A stretch of 64,000 nucleotides of DNA, from contig NZ_JAUEMJ010000006.1 in assembly GCF_030403505.1 (NCBI RefSeq), positions 69,126 to 133,125 on the forward strand, in the 5' to 3' direction. Both the position numbers and the translations under genes were made by a program. Numbering within the stretch: the stretch's first letter is position 1; each line of letters opens with the position of its first letter. The notes under the pieces were generated by a model. The model did not search any database, had not been told where the DNA came from, and saw only the letters and a list, made by a program, of their open reading frames with translations. The DNA is from Glycomyces tritici (GTDB lineage: Bacteria > Actinomycetota > Actinomycetes > Mycobacteriales > Micromonosporaceae). Below, piece after piece: positions 59,739 to 64,000 of the stretch.

Positions 59739-61835
59739 CTACCAGGACCGGGGGCGGTCGTCCCACTCGCCCCAGTTGCGGCGGTCGCTGCGCTTGGAGT
59801 CCGGGTCCTCGTCCTCGCGGTTCGGCTCGTTGCCGTACGGCGCGGCCGGCGGCTGCGGCTGGTCGCCGTACTGCGGCATCGCGCGCGTCGCCCCGAAATC
59901 TCCGGCGGGCGGCTGCGGCTGCTCCTGCGGCGCGTACGGGTCGCGGCGCAGGGACTGGCTCGGGTACGCGTCATTGCTCGGCGGGGCGCTCCTCGGCGCA
60001 CTGGGCGGGGCGCTCGGCGAACCGTGCGCGCCGTAGCCCTGCTGGCCGCCCGGAGCCCCGTAGCTCTGCGAGCCCGGACCGTACTGCGGCGCGCTCGGCG
60101 AACCCTGCGGCCCGTAGCTCTGGTCCCGGGGCGCGCTCGGCGCTCCGTAACCCTGATCGCGAGGTGCGCTCGGCGCTCCGTAGCCCTGGGGCGCGCTCGG
60201 CGCCCCGTGACCCCGGTCCTGCGGCGCGCTTCCCGGCTGCTGCGGCTCGAACATCGAACCGGCCGCGGGCGGCGGCGGCGTCGGCGCCGGGTGGGGGCGC
60301 GTCGAACCGAGGTCGCCGTAAGGACTCGGCGAGCCGGCCGGGGACGGCCCCGGGTGGGGGCGCGTCGCGGCGGGGTCGCTGTACGGGCTCGGCGGTGCCG
60401 ACGGGGCCGAGTAAGGCCGCGTGGCGCCCGCGTCGCCGTAAGGGCTCGGCGGTGCGGCCGGCGGCGGCGAACCGAGGTTCGCCTGCGGCATGATCTGCGT
60501 GGCGTCCGAAGCGCCGGGCCCGCCGGGCTGCTTGACGACCGGAAGGAGCGTGGTGCCGTCCGGGCCGACCTGGCCGCCCGGCATCCCGGGCGCGGCGCCG
60601 AACCCGCCCTGCGGCATGACCTGCGTCGAGTCGGCGCCGCCGTAGGCGGGACCGAACTGGGTCGGCGCGGCCGCGGCCCCGCCGACGAGGCCGCCGGGGT
60701 GGATCATCGTCGGCGCGTCCGCTTCGGGACCGGGAGCGGCCTGGTAGACGCCGGGCGTCCCGACCTGGGCCGCGGTCGGCTTGTGGTCCGGCGGGGTGTC
60801 CGGGGCGAAGCTCTCGTCGTCGTCATCGTCCTTGTCCTTGCCGCCGCGCAGCAGGAAGAAGATGCCGACGATGCCGCCGATGACCAGCAGCGCACCGATC
60901 ACGATGAGGAAGATCAGCGTGGACGACATGCCGCCCTCCTCCGGCTTGTCGGTCGCCTGCGGCGACTCGGAGGTCGGCACCTCCGCAGCGGACGTCGTCT
61001 CGGCCGTCGGCTCCTTCTCCTCCTCGGCGAGCGTGATGTTCAGCGTGTAGGTCTCGCTGCCCTCACGGACGCTGAGCGTCTCTTCCTTTTCCTCGTAGCC
61101 GTCCGCGGTGATCTTCAGCGTCATCTCGCCGGGCGCGATCGGGTTCGAGGAGTCGCCGGTGAACTCGTACTTGCCGTCCTCGTCGGTGGTCGCATCGTGC
61201 GTCTCGCCCTCACCGTCGGTGAGCTCGAGGTCGGCGTCCGCCACCGGCTCGGCGTTCGAGGTGACCTCGCCGCTGATCTTCGAGACCGTCGACACGGTCG
61301 ACGTGCCGAGCACGTTGACGCCGGTCGTCTGGCTCTGGCCCTCGAAATCGACCGTGAAGGTCCCCGAGAGCTGCTCGCCGCTCGGCAGGTCCGCTTCGAC
61401 GACCGTGGTCACGGTGAACGAGATGGTCCGCTGCCCGTTGGGCTCGACGTTCTCGCACTTGACCTTGTCGGCGTCCTCGCGGGTGCACAGGCCCGCTCCG
61501 CCGTCGTTGTCGACGGCGGCGATGACGTCGTTGAGCCCGTCCACCTTCGCATTGATCGTGATGTTCTTGGGCTGCACGGGGTTGAAGTTCTGCACCGTGA
61601 AGGTGATGACCGTGGCCTGTCCGCCGATGCTCACCGGGTTCGGGTTGAACGCCCCGTTGAACCAGCCGCCGACCTCCTGCTGCGCGACCGCCGCCTGCGG
61701 GAACGCTAGGATGCCGAGGAGCACACCGGCCGCCGCGGCGAGGCCGGCCAGGCGAGTGCGCAGGCCACCCCGTGCGCCGCGCCGGGACCGCGGGACGCTA
61801 GTCTGGGCCCCGCTCGGTACGGCCGCTACGGTCAT
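59739..61835 (-). CDS. receptor-like membrane protein with repeated T-Q/T-R tail motifs
   Basis: 698 residues. Signal peptide (to AVAQQ, about 51), an Ig-like domain (FTVQNFNPVQPKNITI), a carboxypeptidase-regulatory-like/SpaA-type beta domain (about 190-270; EDGKYEFTGDSSNP), a Thr/Glu-rich stalk, one transmembrane helix (TLIFLIVIGALLVIGGIVGI, about 305-330) and a long cytosolic Pro/Gly/Gln-rich tail. The tail repeats short motifs around Thr: PTMIHP, STQVMP, ATQIMP, ATRPY, ATRPHP, STRPHP, ATRAMP, and a QGYGAPSAP repeat. These resemble phosphothreonine/FHA-type sites. RBS AGGAGGGG precedes the ATG. Confidence 0.8.
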   Translation of the reverse strand: MTVAAVPSGAQTSVPRSRRGARGGLRTRLAGLAAAAGVLLGILAFPQAAVAQQEVGGWFNGAFNPNPVSIGGQATVITFTVQNFNPVQPKNITINAKVDGLNDVIAAVDNDGGAGLCTREDADKVKCENVEPNGQRTISFTVTTVVEADLPSGEQLSGTFTVDFEGQSQTTGVNVLGTSTVSTVSKISGEVTSNAEPVADADLELTDGEGETHDATTDEDGKYEFTGDSSNPIAPGEMTLKITADGYEEKEETLSVREGSETYTLNITLAEEEKEPTAETTSAAEVPTSESPQATDKPEEGGMSSTLIFLIVIGALLVIGGIVGIFFLLRGGKDKDDDDDESFAPDTPPDHKPTAAQVGTPGVYQAAPGPEADAPTMIHPGGLVGGAAAAPTQFGPAYGGADSTQVMPQGGFGAAPGMPGGQVGPDGTTLLPVVKQPGGPGASDATQIMPQANLGSPPPAAPPSPYGDAGATRPYSAPSAPPSPYSDPAATRPHPGPSPAGSPSPYGDLGSTRPHPAPTPPPPAAGSMFEPQQPGSAPQDRGHGAPSAPQGYGAPSAPRDQGYGAPSAPRDQSYGPQGSPSAPQYGPGSQSYGAPGGQQGYGAHGSPSAPPSAPRSAPPSNDAYPSQSLRRDPYAPQEQPQPPAGDFGATRAMPQYGDQPQPPAAPYGNEPNREDEDPDSKRSDRRNWGEWDDRPRSW

Positions 61836-62089
61836 CTACATCCCCTCCTGGGCATGTGCCATCCAGCACCACTCGCGGCGATCTGCCACGGGCAGGCACG
61901 ACGAACCCACGGAAGCGGGCCGTCGTCGCCACTATGCCTGGTCTCATTTCGGTCACGGGACCGGGGTGCAGGCAGCGCGGCATCCGTGAGCCCGGTCTTC
62001 AAGGCACGCGGCTGGCACACAATTGCAAGAGCACGCCCGTTCGGCGACGTGCCGTAACGGGCAGTCTAACGTGGTTCGGAGGTCTCCCC

Positions 62090-62452
62090 GTGGACGCTGT
62101 GGTCGATGCCATGGCCGCGATCGACAACGATGAAGCACCCGACCGGGAGTCCCTCAAGGGCGCCGTCCGGGCGCTGCTCCAGGCCCTGGCCGCGAAAGCC
62201 CCTGGTCACACTGTGGAAGTGCGCGTCCCACCGTACGGTGCGGTGCAGTGCGTCGAAGGCCCGCGGCACCGCCGCGGCACGCCCCCGAACGTCGTCGAAT
62301 GTCAACCGCTCGTGTTCCTCCTCCTCGCCACCGGCCGCACCGGCTGGCAGGAGGCGCTCAAATCCGGCAAGGTCTCGGCCTCCGGCCAGCGCGCCGACCT
62401 GAGCGACCTGCTCCCGCTCGCCGCGCCCACTGGTGAACCGCTCGACGAGTAG
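62090..62452 (+). CDS. sterol-carrier-family (SCP2-like) small protein
   Basis: 120 residues of the small actinobacterial sterol carrier family that sits near purL/purF: EVRVPPYGAVQCVEGPRHRR, GTPPNVVECQPLVFLLLATG and ASGQRADLSDLLPL are its hallmarks. Role unknown; possibly lipid binding. The GTG at 62090 has GGAGG seven bases upstream; the long frame to 61856 is not supported. Convergent with purL across a strong hairpin. Confidence 0.82.
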   Translation: MDAVVDAMAAIDNDEAPDRESLKGAVRALLQALAAKAPGHTVEVRVPPYGAVQCVEGPRHRRGTPPNVVECQPLVFLLLATGRTGWQEALKSGKVSASGQRADLSDLLPLAAPTGEPLDE

Positions 62453-62476
62453 CCGCTTCCTTTTCTTTGACGATTG

Positions 62477-62518
62477 ACGACGGCGGCCCCGGAGCCGAAG
62501 CTCCGGGGCCGCCGTCGT
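62477..62518. terminator. bidirectional terminator, 19-bp stem
   Basis: A perfect 19-bp stem starting ACGACGGCGGCCCCGGAGC with a CGAA loop, between the convergent SCP-like gene and purL. Longest stem in the window. Confidence 0.93.
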
Positions 62519-62529
62519 TCGCTGTGGCC

Positions 62530-64000
62530 TTACTCGCCGAGGTAGACCCCGATGCGGCCCTTCCAGGACGCCTCGAGCTCCTCGCGGCCGATGTCGAAGT
62601 GGTCGCGCAGGTGCAGGCCGTCGGTGTTCGCGTCGGTCACGCCCAGCGGCGTGATCGGCAGCCCGCGCTGCTCGCACGCGGTGCGCACGGCCAGCTCCTG
62701 GCCGCGCGGGATCACCACGAGCACCCGCCCGGACGACTCCGAGAACAGGTACGTGAACGGGTCCGCGCCCTCGGGCAGGAGGATCTGCGCGCCGAGCCCG
62801 GAGTGGCAGATCGCCTCCACCAGGGCCTGCGCCAGCCCGCCCTCGGAGAGGTCGTGCGCGGCGGCGAGCTGCTCGGTCTCGGCCAGGCGCGAGAGGAGCT
62901 CGGCGAGCTTCATCTCGTGGTCGAGGTCGACCTTCGGCGGCACGCCGCCGAGGTGGCCGTGCTTGACCGACGCCCACTCGGAGCCGGAGAGCTCCTCTTC
63001 GGTGGTGCCGATGAGCGCGATGGTGTCGCCGGTCTTGCCCAGGCCGAGCGGGATGCGGCGGGCCACGTCGTCGATCACGCCGAGCACGCCGATGACGGGC
63101 GTGGGGTGGATCGCGTCGCGGCCGGTCTGGTTGTAGAACGAGACGTTGCCGCCGGTGACGGGGATGCCGAGCTTCTGCGCGCCGTCGGCGATGCCGGTGA
63201 CGGCCCGCTCAAACTGCCACATGACGTGCGGGTCCTCCGGCGAGCCGAAGTTGAGGCAGTCGGAGATGGCGATCGGGGTCGCGCCGGTGACGGCGACGTT
63301 CCGGTAGGCCTCGGCGAGCGAGAGCTGCGCGCCCACGTACGGGTCGAGCCGCGCGAAGCGGCCGTTGCCGTCCAGGGAGATCGCGATGCCCACGCCGGTG
63401 CGCTCGTCCAGGCGGACGACGCCCGCGTCGTGCGGGGTGCCGAGGACGGTGTTGCCGAAGACCGAGGAGTCGTACTGCTCGGTGATCCAGGACTTGTCGC
63501 ACAGGTTGGGGCTGGCGGCCATGTCGAGGACGGTCTGGCGGATCTCCTCGTCGGTGGTCGGACGCGGCAGCGTCTCGGCCCGGTCGACCGCGATGAGCCC
63601 CAGGTCGTTCGGCTCGGCGATGGGCCGGTGGTAGACCGGGCCCTCGTCGGCGAGCGACTTCGGCGGGACGTCGACGACGGTCTGGCCGTGGAAGTCGACG
63701 ACGAGGCGGCCGGTGTCGGTGACGGTGCCGATCTCGGTGGCGAGCAGGCCCCAGCGGTGCGAGCGCGCGAGGACTTCTTCGGCCTTGGCGGGGTCGACGA
63801 TGAGGAGCATCCGCTCCTGCGACTCCGAGGCGAGGATGTCCTGCGGCTCCATGCCCTTGGCGCGCAGCGGGACCCGTTCGAGGTCGACGTGCATGCCGCC
63901 GTCGCCGGCGGCCGCGGTCTCGCTGAGCGCGCAGGTGAGGCCGGCGCCGCCGAGGTCCTGGACGCCGACGACGAGCCCTTCGTCGAAGAGCTCGAGGCAG
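62530..64000 (-). CDS. purL: phosphoribosylformylglycinamidine synthase subunit PurL (partial)
   Basis: The last about 490 codons of the small-form PurL. The frame stays open to the right edge and reads CLELFDEGLVVGVQDLGGAG and CALSETAAAGDGG there, before LERVPLRAKGMEPQDILASE. Further conserved parts: ISDCLNFGSPEDP, VTGGNVSFYNQT, AAHDLSEGGLAQAL, FSESSGRVLV. Fourth step of purine synthesis with PurQ and PurS. The 5' part lies outside the window, so an ATG inside at 63894 is not the start. Confidence 0.95.
   Translation of the reverse strand, partial: CLELFDEGLVVGVQDLGGAGLTCALSETAAAGDGGMHVDLERVPLRAKGMEPQDILASESQERMLLIVDPAKAEEVLARSHRWGLLATEIGTVTDTGRLVVDFHGQTVVDVPPKSLADEGPVYHRPIAEPNDLGLIAVDRAETLPRPTTDEEIRQTVLDMAASPNLCDKSWITEQYDSSVFGNTVLGTPHDAGVVRLDERTGVGIAISLDGNGRFARLDPYVGAQLSLAEAYRNVAVTGATPIAISDCLNFGSPEDPHVMWQFERAVTGIADGAQKLGIPVTGGNVSFYNQTGRDAIHPTPVIGVLGVIDDVARRIPLGLGKTGDTIALIGTTEEELSGSEWASVKHGHLGGVPPKVDLDHEMKLAELLSRLAETEQLAAAHDLSEGGLAQALVEAICHSGLGAQILLPEGADPFTYLFSESSGRVLVVIPRGQELAVRTACEQRGLPITPLGVTDANTDGLHLRDHFDIGREELEASWKGRIGVYLGE

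Noticed and set aside
58870..59766. 298-codon minus-strand frame in the gene-free stretch upstream of purF
   Set aside because: Arg/Gly/Pro-rich, overlaps the purF start and the inverted-repeat element, no RBS or recognisable domain.

Overview
The window is high-GC (roughly 70%), densely packed, non-tRNA-bearing chromosomal DNA of an actinomycete. Supporting signs are a ppk-mutT1 pair, mycothiol-type enzymes, two large LuxR ATPase regulators, a chaplin-like cell-surface protein, an actinobacterial type RadA and a purF-purM / SCP-like / purL neighbourhood. Many genes appear leaderless: a TAnnnT hexamer sits 6-8 bases before an ATG/GTG with no Shine-Dalgarno. I cannot name the genus; a differentiating soil actinomycete (Glycomyces- or Streptomyces-like) would fit. 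About 53 protein genes are called. No rRNA, tRNA, CRISPR array, insertion sequence or prophage was seen.

Layout. 1-4.1 kb: polyphosphate kinase behind a PHO-box-like promoter, coupled to a MutT1-type Nudix/phosphatase, then an Rpn-type nuclease. 4.1-10.4 kb: a large intracellular GH3 glycosidase with an inserted trefoil-like segment, divergent from an Hsp70-membrane-propeller fusion coupled to a membrane SRPBCC protein. 10.5-16.3 kb: a four-repeat chaplin-like protein, a small secreted protein, DedA, two membrane/exported proteins and an ArsR regulator. 16.8-20.4 kb: LacI regulator, HAD phosphatase, RadA. 20.5-30.5 kb: MerR regulator divergent from an alpha/beta hydrolase, then two paralogous LuxR-ATPase giants interleaved with an FMN reductase, an MFS exporter and a half-length MFS protein. 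30.8-37.7 kb: HMG-CoA lyase, TetR, MscS-like protein, dCTP deaminase, and two glycosyltransferases. 37.7-40.6 kb: a Ser/Thr kinase with an external lectin-like domain and a divergent erythromycin-esterase homologue.

40.6-48.9 kb is the clearest metabolic unit. A five-gene, start/stop-overlapping operon encodes an L-fucose oxidation route (dehydrogenase, lactonase, diketo-acid hydrolase, L-fuconate dehydratase, SDR). The known end products of that route are pyruvate and L-lactate. Divergent to it lies a GntR regulator with lutABC, which oxidises L-lactate to pyruvate. The divergent control region holds one 12-bp palindrome that is at once both predicted -10 boxes. No sugar transporter is present nearby.

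48.9-56.3 kb: secreted I36-like inhibitor, a GlxA-type regulator divergent from an isochorismatase-fold hydrolase, small unknown proteins, a DinB/MDMPI-type protein, a second MerR regulator divergent from an Old Yellow Enzyme (same promoter geometry as the first MerR pair), and a PAP2 phosphatase. 56.3-64 kb: purM-purF, a structured gene-free stretch, a receptor-like membrane protein with repeated T-Q/T-R motifs in its tail, an SCP-like protein and the 3' part of purL, which runs off the right edge. An approximately 85-bp intergenic repeat occurs twice (about 18.8 and 53.3 kb), and a 55-bp tandem repeat lies at 32.8-33.0 kb.
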